This document shows, piece after piece, positions 6,496 through 14,512 of a DNA stretch of 15,890 nt. Position 1 is the first letter of the stretch, and each line of letters opens with the position of its first letter. The position numbers and the translations under genes were made by a program. This DNA is from CAZZBK01 sp964652155 (GTDB lineage Bacteria; Planctomycetota; Planctomycetia; Pirellulales; PNKZ01), in contig CAZZBK010000137.1 of the NCBI GenBank assembly GCA_964652155.1, forward strand, positions 1 through 15,890, given 5' to 3'. The notes under the pieces were generated by a model. The model was not told where the DNA came from and did not search any database. It saw only the letters and a program-made list of their open reading frames with translations.

Positions 6496-7068
6496 TCAGG
6501 CCGCTCGGCGCGGCGGCGGGACGGGGGGCAGAAGGTCGGAACTCAAGGCCGACTCGCTCAGAAGACGAGACTCCCACACACAGGAAATCTCGAAAGCAGC
6601 ATTCACACGAGGCAGCTCGGGAAGCCCCGCGCCAATGGTCATCCACAGTGGCAACAAACCGTGACACATCCGCCAGTGATTGGCCAACACAAACTCGACA
6701 CTTGGCTTGGTTGGGGTAGTCGACTTGCTCTCGCAGCAGCTGCGCACCTGCTGGCAACATGCTCGCGGGGCGGGTGTTGGCACAGCCGCATCGACGAGCA
6801 CGGCCGGAATTTCCAGTCCGCGCGCCACGTGCCACGCCCGACGTTGATCGCGGCTCAGGCAACAGCAGCCCTGGGCACACTGCTCGGCGCTCATGCAGCC
6901 GCAGGCGCGATGCTGACACGGAAACGGCACTTGGCTCGGTTTGCTCGTTAGCCGCGCCGGGAGCGGAAAGCCCACATTGGCCAGCAAATACGCCAGCGCC
7001 ACCAGCACTCCGAGCGGCAAACGGAGACGCGGCAGCAGCGATCGGCGGAGGAACAACGCAGGGCGCAT
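6496..7068 (-). CDS. Small Cys-rich protein with N-terminal membrane segment, conserved in planctomycetes
   Basis: This 190-residue protein has an N-terminal hydrophobic stretch (about 15-36, LRLPLGVLVALAYLLANVGF) after a basic start, so it is probably exported or membrane-anchored. It carries a cysteine cluster: C51, C56, C58, C64, C68, C69, C70 within CQHRACGCMSAEQCAQGCCC, followed by LSRDQRRAWHVARGLEIP. Two CC pairs lie at 104-105 and 111-112. Near the end is a segment around MCHGLLPLWMTIGAGLPELP. I recognise this layout (Cys cluster, then a short Arg/Trp motif, then a Cys-Gly-Leu-Trp block) from uncharacterised planctomycete proteins, but know no function. Metal binding or disulfide-stabilised folding are guesses from the cysteines. 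A strong promoter precedes it (7100-7127). There is no good Shine-Dalgarno. Confidence 0.7.
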   Translation of the reverse strand: MRPALFLRRSLLPRLRLPLGVLVALAYLLANVGFPLPARLTSKPSQVPFPCQHRACGCMSAEQCAQGCCCLSRDQRRAWHVARGLEIPAVLVDAAVPTPAPRACCQQVRSCCESKSTTPTKPSVEFVLANHWRMCHGLLPLWMTIGAGLPELPRVNAAFEISCVWESRLLSESALSSDLLPPVPPPRRAA

Positions 7069-7099
7069 TGCAGGAGCACCGGGGAGGAAAGTGCCGTCG

Positions 7100-7127
7100 A
7101 GTATAATAGCTTTCGCGCGCCGGTCAA
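7100..7127 (-). promoter_or_regulatory. Sigma70-type promoter of the Cys-rich gene
   Basis: On the minus strand TTGACC (7127-7122) is followed after 16 nt by TATACT (7105-7100). Both boxes match consensus in five of six positions. Transcription would begin near 7093, leaving a leader of about 25 nt. This is the best promoter match I found in the window. Confidence 0.65.
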
Positions 7128-7153
7128 TGCGCGGGGGAAGGACGTGCCCAAAC

Positions 7154-7201
7154 CCCTCGCCCTTCGGGAGAGGGTGGTTCGAGCAGCGAACCGGGTGAGG
7201 G
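7154..7201 (-). repeat. CCCTCACCCGG-type interspersed repeat, copy 1
   Basis: On the minus strand it reads CCCTCACCCGGTTCGCTGCT and ends in CTCTCCCGAAGGGCGAGGG. Internal stems (GGTTCG/CGAACC and the outer CCCTC/GAGGG) make it a hairpin. It is an inverted relative of the copy at 7274-7312. Confidence 0.7.
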
Positions 7202-7273
7202 TCGAGCGCGATGACGGCGCGATGATTCGTTGGCCAAGCCGCAAGAGGTGATTGAGGCGGTGATGGCGCGACG

Positions 7274-7312
7274 CACCCTCATCCGGCCTTCGGCACCTTC
7301 TCCAAGGGGGAA
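7274..7312 (+). repeat. CCCTCATCCGG-type interspersed repeat, copy 2
   Basis: It reads ACCCTCATCCGGCCTTCGGC, then ACCTTCTCCAAGGGGGAAGG. The GGCC-TTC-GGC part and the TTCTCC/GGGGGAA part form short stems. The same family occurs at 7154-7201 and 10915-10963. Confidence 0.7.
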
Positions 7313-7418
7313 GGAATTGAGAGGCGAGTTTTATACAGAACAAGCACGCGCTTGCGCAGCCTAGTACAATGACCATCCGCCCCTTGATCTCGACCCCGCC
7401 TTGCGAGGAACCCCGCTC

Positions 7419-10133
7419 ATGTCACGTGCCGCTCGATACATCGTCTCACTCGCGTTGAGTTGCTGGATGGTTGAGGTTGGTTCGGCATTAAACGCGGCCG
7501 AGTTCGTGTCGCACCCGCCCGTCCAAGCGTTGCCGCAGGCCAGCCACCGGCCGCGCGACACATCGAGCGCCAAGTTTGTCGACGCGGCGCGGGGCGACGA
7601 TGCGCAGGACGGCAGTGAGGCGCGACCGTGGCGCAGCGTGCAACACGCGGTCGAGCAACTCGTCGAGGGGGACACGCTCTACCTGCGCGGCGGCGTGTAC
7701 TACGAGCATGTCGTCGTGGCGCGCGGCGGCACGCTCGATCAGCCCATCACCATTCGCGCCTTTCCCGGCGAGCTGGCCGTGCTCGACGGCGGCTTGCGTG
7801 AGTTTGCCGAGCGACCCGAGCAGTGCTGGGAACCGTGCCCCAACGGAGTGCAGGGCGAATTCCAATCGCGGCAGACGTATCCAGGCCTGGGCGGCGATGC
7901 CGAGCACGCCAACGTCTTTGGCCTGTTCGCCGACTCCTATCTGCCGCTGCAAGGCTATCTCGCCCATCATGATCTACGCAGCGACAACCTCTACTGGAAC
8001 TTGGACGATAAGCAGTCGAAGAGCCAGTCGATCTACTGTGGACCGGGCATTTATTACGACATCGCCACCGAGCGGATCTACTGCCGGCTCGCTCATACCG
8101 CGCTCCAATGCCTGGGCAGCGACAACTATCGGGGCGAGACCGACCCGCGCAAAGTGCCGTTGGTGATCGCCGGACATCGCGGCGGCGCGACGCTCACGTT
8201 ACTAGGCGCGCATGACGTGCGGTTGCAAGACATGGTGGTGCGCGGGGCGCGCGAGGCCACGCTGAGCATCGAGGACTCGCAACGCATCACGCTCGACGGA
8301 CTCAGCGTGCATGGCGGCGCGGCGGCCATCCGCGTGCGAGACACCCACGGCTTGCGAATGCAGCACTGCGCGTGTCGTGGCCTGGCCGCCCCGTGGACCT
8401 TCCGCACGAATTTGAAGTACCGCTCGGTCGAGGCCCGCGTCTTTTCGGCCACCGGTTGGGAGCCGACCGGCAACGACAATCGCGACTTCGAGCTGTGTCA
8501 CAACGAGTTCACCGACTGTGTCGACGGCGTGTTCATTGGCAATGTCAACGGTCTGCTGTTTGCTTACAACCTGGTCGACAACATTAGCGACGATGGCGTG
8601 TTTCTCACGGCGGGGACGGGCTTCGACGGCCAGACACCCGGCGGCGGGGCGCGGATCACGAACAACTTGTTTCGCCGCTGCCTGACGACATTCGCCTACG
8701 GCGTGGGTCACGGCCGCCAGAAGACGACCGCGACGGGCAAGCAGACCGGCCCCACCGTCGTGGTGCGCGACAACGTTTTCGACCTGCGGGGGCCCGTCAT
8801 GTACCATCAACCGCACTCGGCCGAGGAAGACAAACGGCTCACCGATTATGGCCGGTTGCAGGGGGACCACGGCAGCCCCGCCTGGGAGCCGATGATCTTC
8901 GAGTCGAACACGGTCGTGATGGCCGAGGGACCGTTTCGCGGCGCGGCGTTGCACGGCTTGTCGAGCGCCGTCGCCGCGGGCACGCAGCGTCGGGTGTTCA
9001 ACAATCTGTTCGTGCAACTCGACGGCGCGCCGGGCACGGTGTGGCCCGAGCGTGCCGTGCCGACGATCGACCCTCAAGCCGCGGCCCAGGGCTTCGCGCT
9101 GCAACTCTATGCTGATCGGAATTGGCACTGGAGTTTGCACAACGAGGCGGCGGGGGATTTTCTCAAGCAACTCCGCCAGCCACGCAAGTACCACGAGTCG
9201 GGCCAAGTCACGCCGCCCCCCTGGGGCGAGCACGATCGGTATGAAGATCCGAAACTGGCGAGTGTCTCGACCGATTGGCGCGTGCCGCTCGACGTGCGAC
9301 TCGCGACGGAGAGTCCTGCCCGCGGCGTGGGAGCTGTCGCCGGGAGCATGACCGAGTTGCCGCGAGTCGGCGCGCAGGGTCGTTACACGATCGGCGGTGC
9401 GCTGACGAAAACCCCTTCAGCCGCGCCGTTTCATGTCGCCAGCGCGTGGCGCGAGCCCACCGAGCCACCCTTGCACGCGCGCGGCGCCCTGATCGTGCAA
9501 GGCTACCCGGCGTTCGACGCGGAGATTTGGGCCTACGTGCTCCGCAAACAACACGCCAGGGTCACGCTCGTCGAGAAAACCTGGGTCGACCCCGGCGCGT
9601 TCAAGCCGTATCAGGTCGTGGCCCTGCTCGGCGATTTCAAACGCGCCAAGATCGAGCCCAACACGTTCGACGCCGCCGCGATCAAAGCCCTGAAGGCGTA
9701 TTGCACGGCGGGCGGGACACTCGTGCTGGGGCGCGGAAACTCAGCCCTGTTCACCCAGACCGCCGGTCGCGAGTGGTGGATCGAGGTCTCCGGCGGCGGG
9801 CGACTCGAACGCGATCCGGTCGTCGAACTCAAACAGCCGCAGCACGACTGGCTCAAGCACCTGGCGAGGGACGTTGAGCGCCCCTGGCTGGCCACGAAGA
9901 GTCATGTGTTGCTGCCGGCCGTCAAAGGGGAATCGCTCATCGGTTCGCGCGGCGGGTCGAGCCTGTGGCGTGTGCGTCTCGGCGCCGGACAGGTGATCTA
10001 CCTCGGCTGGGACGTGGCCAGCTCGTTGCCCAACGGTCGGCTCAAATCGGCCGTCGAGCAAGAAGACCGCCTCGAGGAGCAAGTTGCGATCATCGAGCAA
10101 ATCTGCCAAGAGATTTTCGCTGGGGCGAAGTGA
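7419..10133 (+). CDS. Secreted right-handed beta-helix protein with C-terminal amidotransferase-like region
   Basis: This is a 904-residue protein. ATG 7419 is chosen because GAGGA lies about 10 nt upstream; the longer frame would start at a TTG at 7401. Residues 1-27 form a signal peptide (SLALSCWMVEVGSALNAA). Residues 52-125 carry the entry motif of parallel beta-helix proteins: FVDAARGDDAQDGSEARPWR, then AVEQLVEGDTLYLRGGVYYE. Repeated short beta-strand rungs with Asn/Asp turns follow (about 250-530: VRLQDMVVRGA, ITLDGLSVHGG, FELCHNEFTDC, LLFAYNLVDNIS). This fold is used by polysaccharide lyases, glycosidases and related exoenzymes. From about 688 a Rossmann-like region appears (ALIVQGYPAF, VVALLGDF, TLVLGRGN, then VIYLGWD near 861), recalling ThuA or class I amidotransferase-like domains. 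Catalytic residues are not identifiable, so the substrate is unknown. The gene converges on the deacetylase gene with an 18-bp gap. Confidence 0.82.
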   Translation: MSRAARYIVSLALSCWMVEVGSALNAAEFVSHPPVQALPQASHRPRDTSSAKFVDAARGDDAQDGSEARPWRSVQHAVEQLVEGDTLYLRGGVYYEHVVVARGGTLDQPITIRAFPGELAVLDGGLREFAERPEQCWEPCPNGVQGEFQSRQTYPGLGGDAEHANVFGLFADSYLPLQGYLAHHDLRSDNLYWNLDDKQSKSQSIYCGPGIYYDIATERIYCRLAHTALQCLGSDNYRGETDPRKVPLVIAGHRGGATLTLLGAHDVRLQDMVVRGAREATLSIEDSQRITLDGLSVHGGAAAIRVRDTHGLRMQHCACRGLAAPWTFRTNLKYRSVEARVFSATGWEPTGNDNRDFELCHNEFTDCVDGVFIGNVNGLLFAYNLVDNISDDGVFLTAGTGFDGQTPGGGARITNNLFRRCLTTFAYGVGHGRQKTTATGKQTGPTVVVRDNVFDLRGPVMYHQPHSAEEDKRLTDYGRLQGDHGSPAWEPMIFESNTVVMAEGPFRGAALHGLSSAVAAGTQRRVFNNLFVQLDGAPGTVWPERAVPTIDPQAAAQGFALQLYADRNWHWSLHNEAAGDFLKQLRQPRKYHESGQVTPPPWGEHDRYEDPKLASVSTDWRVPLDVRLATESPARGVGAVAGSMTELPRVGAQGRYTIGGALTKTPSAAPFHVASAWREPTEPPLHARGALIVQGYPAFDAEIWAYVLRKQHARVTLVEKTWVDPGAFKPYQVVALLGDFKRAKIEPNTFDAAAIKALKAYCTAGGTLVLGRGNSALFTQTAGREWWIEVSGGGRLERDPVVELKQPQHDWLKHLARDVERPWLATKSHVLLPAVKGESLIGSRGGSSLWRVRLGAGQVIYLGWDVASSLPNGRLKSAVEQEDRLEEQVAIIEQICQEIFAGAK

Positions 10134-10151
10134 TCACGGACACGATAGGTC

Positions 10152-10841
10152 TCACAGCAGGTCGCGGAGGCTGCGGAGGCCGAGAGCCTCGCGCGTGGCA
10201 AACGGCTCGCCGTAACGCGCGTTGATCGACCAGCCCCAATAGGCGGCTTGCTCTTCGAGCCGGTCGACGAATGTCGGCGGCGTCAAATCACGACCCGTGA
10301 TAAACTGGCTCTGGTAACACTCGATCGCCGCGCGTTTCTGCCGCCAGTACGCTGAGATATCGAGCACAAACGCCGGCTGGGCCACGACCCGCAGGTGGAC
10401 ACAGTAGTAATAGATGATGCCCTGCGGGTGATGCGGTTCGCCCGGCAGGTCGGTTTTCGTGAGCTTCGACCAAAAGCGGGCGGCCTCGATCAGTTCGGTC
10501 GCCGCGACATGATCGGGATGGGCGTCGACCCAATACGGGGCAAAGAGCCAGCGGGGTCGAACGCGACGCAGCACACTGGCCAGCGCGGCGCGCGCTTCGA
10601 GCGTGGCTTGCAAGCTGCGATTGGGGAGCCCCAGGTTCTCGCGCCAAGCCAGACCGAGCACTTGAGTCGCCGCGGCGGTCTCGGCCGCGCGGGTCTCGGG
10701 CGAGCCGAACGGGGTCGGCTCGCCGTTGGTCAAATCGAGCACGCCGACACGCAAGCCATCGTCGTGCATCTTGAGGATCGCGCCCCCCATGCCCAGCTCG
10801 GCGTCGTCGGGATGCGGCGCGATAACGAGGACATCCAACAT
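10152..10841 (-). CDS. LmbE/PIG-L family zinc deacetylase, BshB1-like
   Basis: This 229-residue cytoplasmic enzyme opens with VLVIAPHPDDAELGMGG, the zinc-binding and catalytic motif of the family (H10, D12, D13). A second ligand motif AHPDH lies at 107-111 (H108, H111). Between them, GVLDLTNGEPTPFGS and RAAETAAATQVLGLAWRENL fit the BshB1 subgroup, which removes the acetyl group from GlcNAc-malate in bacillithiol synthesis. The C-terminal part (IECYQSQF, WGWSINARYGEPF) also fits that subgroup. No bshA or bshC is in the window, so deacetylation of another N-acetyl sugar remains possible. It lies downstream of the GT41 gene on the same strand, separated by a 134-bp gap that contains a repeat. 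Confidence 0.85.
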   Translation of the reverse strand: MLDVLVIAPHPDDAELGMGGAILKMHDDGLRVGVLDLTNGEPTPFGSPETRAAETAAATQVLGLAWRENLGLPNRSLQATLEARAALASVLRRVRPRWLFAPYWVDAHPDHVAATELIEAARFWSKLTKTDLPGEPHHPQGIIYYYCVHLRVVAQPAFVLDISAYWRQKRAAIECYQSQFITGRDLTPPTFVDRLEEQAAYWGWSINARYGEPFATREALGLRSLRDLL

Positions 10842-10914
10842 CAGGGTCTCGCTTGCATGATTAAGGGGTTCGAGGATTGGACGAAAAAAGGGGGAGTATC
10901 ACTCGGGCGCCAGG

Positions 10915-10963
10915 CCCCCTCATCCGGCGACTGCGTCGCCAGCTTCTCTCAGGGGGTGAAGGG
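10915..10963 (+). repeat. CCCCTCATCCGG-type interspersed repeat, copy 3
   Basis: It reads CCCCCTCATCCGGCGACTGC, then GTCGCCAGCTTCTCTCAGGG and GGTGAAGGG. The GGCGAC/GTCGCC stem replaces the GGCC/GGC stem of the copy at 7274-7312, while the flanking CCTCATCC and TTCTC parts are kept. It occupies the gap between the deacetylase start and the GT41 stop. Confidence 0.7.
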
Positions 10964-10975
10964 TGTTGTGAGCCA

Positions 10976-13147
10976 TTACGTTTTGGCCAGTCGTTGTTCG
11001 CATAGGTGCCGCAGGGTGTGGGTCAGCGCGGCGGCAAAACGCGGCCCGTCGCATAGCGGCGAGGCGGCGACTCGCGCGCGTTGCTCGACCCTGCGCGCGG
11101 CGAGCCGGGGCACATCGCTGGCCCAACGCACCGCGCATTCTACATACTGCTCGACGCTCGTGGCGACCGTGTCGGCCAAGCCGGCCGCGCTGAGATAGCT
11201 CAGGCCATGTCGGCTGGCAAAGGTTTCCTCGGCCAGCGTGACCACGCTCACCCCCATCCACAGCGCCTCGCAGGTCGTCATGCCGCCGCTGAACGGGAAC
11301 GGGTCGAGTGCGAGATCGATCGCATGATACGCGGCCAGATATTCGCCGTAGGGGGATTTCCCCGCAAACTCGAGCCGCCGCACGTCGACGCCGTGCTGCT
11401 CGAAGCCGCGCCGCAGGCGGTCGAGCGCCGAGGGCTCGAGCAGCCCGCCGTACTTGAGTTTCAGCCGCGCGGTGGGGAGCCGCCGCAGAATTTCTGACCA
11501 CGCCGCGATGACCCGATCGTTGATTTTACACGGATTATTACAGCATCCCAGCGTGATGAAACCGTTGCCGAGCGCGGGCAACGAGTTCACCGCGGGCGCT
11601 TCGCTCGGCGGGTCAAAGCACAAGTAGCTGTCGGGGAGCCGCACGACACGCTCGCGGTAGTGGGGCTCCGACTCGACGGGAATCGTGTGTCGATCGGCGA
11701 GGATGAAGTCGATGGCCGACAGGCCGGTCGTCCCTTCATAACCCAGGTACGTGAGTTGAATCGGCGCGCATCGACGAGCCAGCACGAGCAGTCGATTGCT
11801 GGCCGTGTGGCCGGTGAGTTCGATGAGCATGTCGAGGCGGTCGGCACGAATCCGCTCGGCCACCTGAGCGTCGTTGAGGCCGGCGATCTCACGCCACGCG
11901 CTGGCTGCGGAGCGAAAGCGCGCCGTCAGGGGGTCGGCCACCCGGCGATCGTTGTAGCACACCGTCTCGATCTGCGCGCGATCGAGGTGCTCGACGGCAC
12001 GGATCAGCAGCCGACCCACCGGGTGCGTGCCGAAGTCGGGCGAGATGAGGCCCACTCGCAAGGGCCGATCGACGCTCCCGTGGAGCTGGGGGGGCGTCGA
12101 CGCCTGGGTGAGCGGCGCGGCGAAACGCTGTTCGTACTCAGCATGGGCCGAGGCGAGCTGCGCGAGCGTGACCTGGGGATGATATTGCAGCGCGTAGAGG
12201 TAGTTGCTCAGCGCGGAGGAGAAATTCGGCGCGATCTCGAGCGCGCGGCGATAACACGGCAGCGCGACGTCGAGGAGTCCGAGCTGGCGCAGGATCACCC
12301 CCAGGTTGTCATGGGCTGGGGCAAGTCGCGGGTTGAGCTCGATCGCGCGGCGAAAGCAGGCCACCGACTCGTCATGCCGTTTGATGCCTTGCAGGGCCAC
12401 GCCGAGTGCCAGGTGCCCCTCGGCGAGTCGGGGTTGCAACTCGATCGCGCGGCGAGCATGCACCGCGGCCTCCTCATAGCGCGACAGCGACAACAGCGCC
12501 CCGCCCAAGTTGGCATGGGTCGAGGCGTGATCGGGCTTGGCCGCGAGGGTCTCTCGGAAGTGCTCGATCGCCGCGGGGATTTTGCCTTGCAACTGCAAGG
12601 CGACGCCGATGTTGGCATGCGCCTCGGTCAGCGACGGTTGCAGCCGCAAGGCGGTCTGATACGAGTCGACCGCCGCGTCGTACCGGCCTTGCAGTTGATA
12701 GGTCAGCCCCAGGTTGCAGTGCGCCCCAGCATGCTGCGGTTGTAATTGCAGCGCGTGGCAGTAACTCGCCACGGCCGCGTCGAGTTGCCCTTGCTGGCGC
12801 AGCACGTCGGCCAAGTTGACGTGGGCCTCGGCATAACTCGGCTGCAACTCAAGGGCCTGGCGCAGCGACGCGGCGGCGGCCGGCAGTTGACCGAGCGTCA
12901 TATACACCAGCGCCAGGTTGCGATGCACCTCGGCCACGCTGGGGTTGAGCGTCACGCTGCGTTGCATGTGCTCGGCGGCCGCGGCGGCCGCGCCTTGCTG
13001 CAAGGCGACCACGCCCAACAAATGCCAGAGCGAGGCGTTGTTCGGCTCGGCGACGAGCTGCTGGCGATACGCGACCTCGGCGGCGGACCAACGTCCAGCG
13101 CGATGGTGTTCGAGCGCGGTCGACAGCGTGGCTGGAGAAGTGTTCAC
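10976..13147 (-). CDS. TPR-repeat protein with GT41 (OGT/SPINDLY-type) glycosyltransferase domain
   Basis: This 723-residue protein resembles O-GlcNAc transferase. GTG 13147 is preferred because upstream in-frame sequence would overlap the neighbouring gene. A TACAAT box (13159-13154) ends 6 nt before the GTG, so a leaderless mRNA is possible. Residues about 6-315 contain nine 34-residue TPRs and a partial tenth (pattern AEAHVNLADVLRQQGQLDAA). The catalytic half follows: ISPDFGTHPVG with H375 (equivalent to OGT His498), QLTYLGYEGTTGLSAIDFIL, NPCKIND with K541 (equivalent to OGT Lys842), and LDPFPFSGGMTTCEALWMGV with ETFASRHGLSYL. These build the UDP-sugar site, so the enzyme probably transfers a sugar to Ser/Thr of proteins recognised by the TPRs. 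The donor and targets are not visible. Confidence 0.88.
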   Translation of the reverse strand: MNTSPATLSTALEHHRAGRWSAAEVAYRQQLVAEPNNASLWHLLGVVALQQGAAAAAAEHMQRSVTLNPSVAEVHRNLALVYMTLGQLPAAAASLRQALELQPSYAEAHVNLADVLRQQGQLDAAVASYCHALQLQPQHAGAHCNLGLTYQLQGRYDAAVDSYQTALRLQPSLTEAHANIGVALQLQGKIPAAIEHFRETLAAKPDHASTHANLGGALLSLSRYEEAAVHARRAIELQPRLAEGHLALGVALQGIKRHDESVACFRRAIELNPRLAPAHDNLGVILRQLGLLDVALPCYRRALEIAPNFSSALSNYLYALQYHPQVTLAQLASAHAEYEQRFAAPLTQASTPPQLHGSVDRPLRVGLISPDFGTHPVGRLLIRAVEHLDRAQIETVCYNDRRVADPLTARFRSAASAWREIAGLNDAQVAERIRADRLDMLIELTGHTASNRLLVLARRCAPIQLTYLGYEGTTGLSAIDFILADRHTIPVESEPHYRERVVRLPDSYLCFDPPSEAPAVNSLPALGNGFITLGCCNNPCKINDRVIAAWSEILRRLPTARLKLKYGGLLEPSALDRLRRGFEQHGVDVRRLEFAGKSPYGEYLAAYHAIDLALDPFPFSGGMTTCEALWMGVSVVTLAEETFASRHGLSYLSAAGLADTVATSVEQYVECAVRWASDVPRLAARRVEQRARVAASPLCDGPRFAAALTHTLRHLCEQRLAKT

Positions 13148-13239
13148 GCGCTGATTGTAATTCAGAATCGACGTACGTCCGAGCCGGGGGCGTGAGCCAA
13201 GCGGCTCGGAGATATTTCCGTGTGGGGAGTTGATACCCC

Positions 13240-13974
13240 TTAGCGAGGCACAAACACGTTCGGAGCGCCGGCCGTGTCCTGGCCTTGGAGGTTTTCTTGC
13301 TCTTGATAGATCCGCTCGAAGAAGCGGTTGTCCATCGTGTTGCGCGGGTCCAAGCCCCAACGGTTGATCATCTCCTGCTGCTGAGGAATGTGGATCACGT
13401 TATACGGCCGGTAGTAGTAATAGCCGTGCGCGTTCGGGAAGTACGGGTAGTGTTGTGGCATGTCGCCAGGACTGTGCCAGAACGGGACATACCAGCCGCG
13501 GACCAACGCCGAGCGGCGCATGGGTCCATAGGGGTAGCCGCCCCCCGCGCCGCAACCACTGTTGCAGTCCCCGGTCGAGCTGCCGTCACCCGTGTCGGCC
13601 TGCGGAGGCACGGGGGGAGGCACTGGACCCGACGCCGGCGGCTGCCACGCCGCGGCCGGGGTCGGCTGACCGTAACCGACTTGCGAGGCAACGCGATAGT
13701 TCTTGTTCGCCGACGAGGCGATCGGTGCGTGCTGCGGCATGTTCGGCTTCGCGCCGTTTACGCTGGGCAAACGGGCCGGCGCGGCCTGGGCCACGCGCAC
13801 GCTCTTTCGCGCGGCCGGGTACTGCGACCGGGGCGTCGCACCGTACTGCGCCGCGGTCGCTTGCTGCGCCGCGGGTTGGTAGCCAATCGGGGCCGAAGCG
13901 TTGGGGTACTGCGCCACTGCGCTGCCGGTGGTGAGCAGCGCCAGGGCCATGGCCCGCGTCAAAGGCATATTCAT
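13240..13974 (-). CDS. Exported Pro/Tyr-rich hypothetical protein
   Basis: This is a 244-residue protein of unknown function. ATG 13974 is chosen over an upstream start at 14079 because AAGGA lies about 11 nt before it and a clean signal peptide follows (1-21, NMPLTRAMALALLTTGSAVA, cut before QYP). The mature part begins with a low-complexity Ala/Gln/Pro/Tyr region (22-130, including VPPPVPP), then a Gly/Cys patch (CNSGCGAGGG, 137-146). The C-terminal 100 residues look ordered and aromatic: GWYVPFWHSPGDMPQHYPYF, GYYYYRPYNVIHIPQQQ, then NRWGLDPRN. Similar Tyr-rich exported proteins are frequent in planctomycetes, where a role in the cell envelope is plausible but unproven. It precedes the GT41 gene by 92 bp on the same strand. 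Confidence 0.7.
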   Translation of the reverse strand: MNMPLTRAMALALLTTGSAVAQYPNASAPIGYQPAAQQATAAQYGATPRSQYPAARKSVRVAQAAPARLPSVNGAKPNMPQHAPIASSANKNYRVASQVGYGQPTPAAAWQPPASGPVPPPVPPQADTGDGSSTGDCNSGCGAGGGYPYGPMRRSALVRGWYVPFWHSPGDMPQHYPYFPNAHGYYYYRPYNVIHIPQQQEMINRWGLDPRNTMDNRFFERIYQEQENLQGQDTAGAPNVFVPR

Positions 13975-14357
13975 CGCCGAGCATCCTTGTGCATCAGACT
14001 CATCGAACCCGCACGCGCGTTCCGTGGCGTGCTCTTGGAGGGGACGGATGCCCATGCACCCGACCGAGGTTCGTCGCAATCAGCATCGTCGCCGTAGGGT
14101 CGCGGATTTCAGTTCGTCAGTCGGACGCGGCATGATAGCTACGACCGGGGCATCGACTACCGTGAGCACGGTGCGAATCACAGTCACGCTCGACACGAAC
14201 GAGCGCGCAGGCACAACCGTTACAATCGCGCCCCACGCGACGCGATCAACCGCGAGGACGCAACGTCGCTCGACGGGTATTGGGTATTCGGAGCCGTGTG
14301 AGCGTCTTCAACGTTGGTCAATCGTAGGATCTGGCATCAAGGGCATCATTCAGCGGC

Positions 14358-14453
14358 GGGTGGCTGGTGGTTTGCGTCTGCAAACCCCGGCGAGTGACGT
14401 TTGACACCGCCGCGAAATGAGCCGGGTTTTGCTCTGCAAAACACCAGCCACCC
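14358..14453. repeat. REP-type paired palindromic element, second locus
   Basis: The ends are GGGTGGCTGG and CCAGCCACCC, as in the elements at 3134 and 3310. The left arm stem is GGTTTGC/GCAAACC with loop GTCT (14369-14386). The right arm stem is GTTTTGC/GCAAAAC with loop TCT (14426-14442). The interior between arms is unrelated to that of the first locus. Confidence 0.75.
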
Positions 14454-14479
14454 GGCGGAGGCGGGGTCACATGTCTCTC

Positions 14480-14512
14480 GCCGGGGTTTGCTTCGCAAAC
14501 CGCCAGCCACCC
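14480..14512 (-). repeat. Single REP-type arm after the aspartokinase stop
   Basis: On the minus strand it reads GGGTGGCTGGCGGTTTGC, then a GAA loop, then GCAAACCCCGGC. It begins 21 nt after the aspartokinase stop and lies in the transcribed sense of that gene, so its hairpin would form at the mRNA 3' end. Confidence 0.72.

Larger units (their letters stand above)
7069..7418. other. Non-coding gap between divergent genes
   Basis: This 350-bp gap holds the promoter of the Cys-rich gene (7100-7127) and two inverted copies of a CCCTCA(T/C)CCGG-type repeat (7154-7201, 7274-7312). It also contains a TACAAT box (7365-7370), with no recognisable -35, that could serve the beta-helix gene. No coding sequence is supported. 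Confidence 0.6.

Noticed and set aside
8202..9233. 343-codon open frame antisense to the beta-helix gene
   Set aside because: It is a GC-driven shadow. The plus-strand frame has a signal peptide and regular beta-helix rungs, while this one has none.
11660..12745. 361-codon open frame antisense to the TPR region
   Set aside because: It mirrors the periodic TPR codons on the opposite strand and has no recognisable domain.
13148..13360. 71-residue N-terminal extension of the GT41 protein
   Set aside because: It would overlap the 3' end of the exported protein gene and has no TPR or signal sequence.
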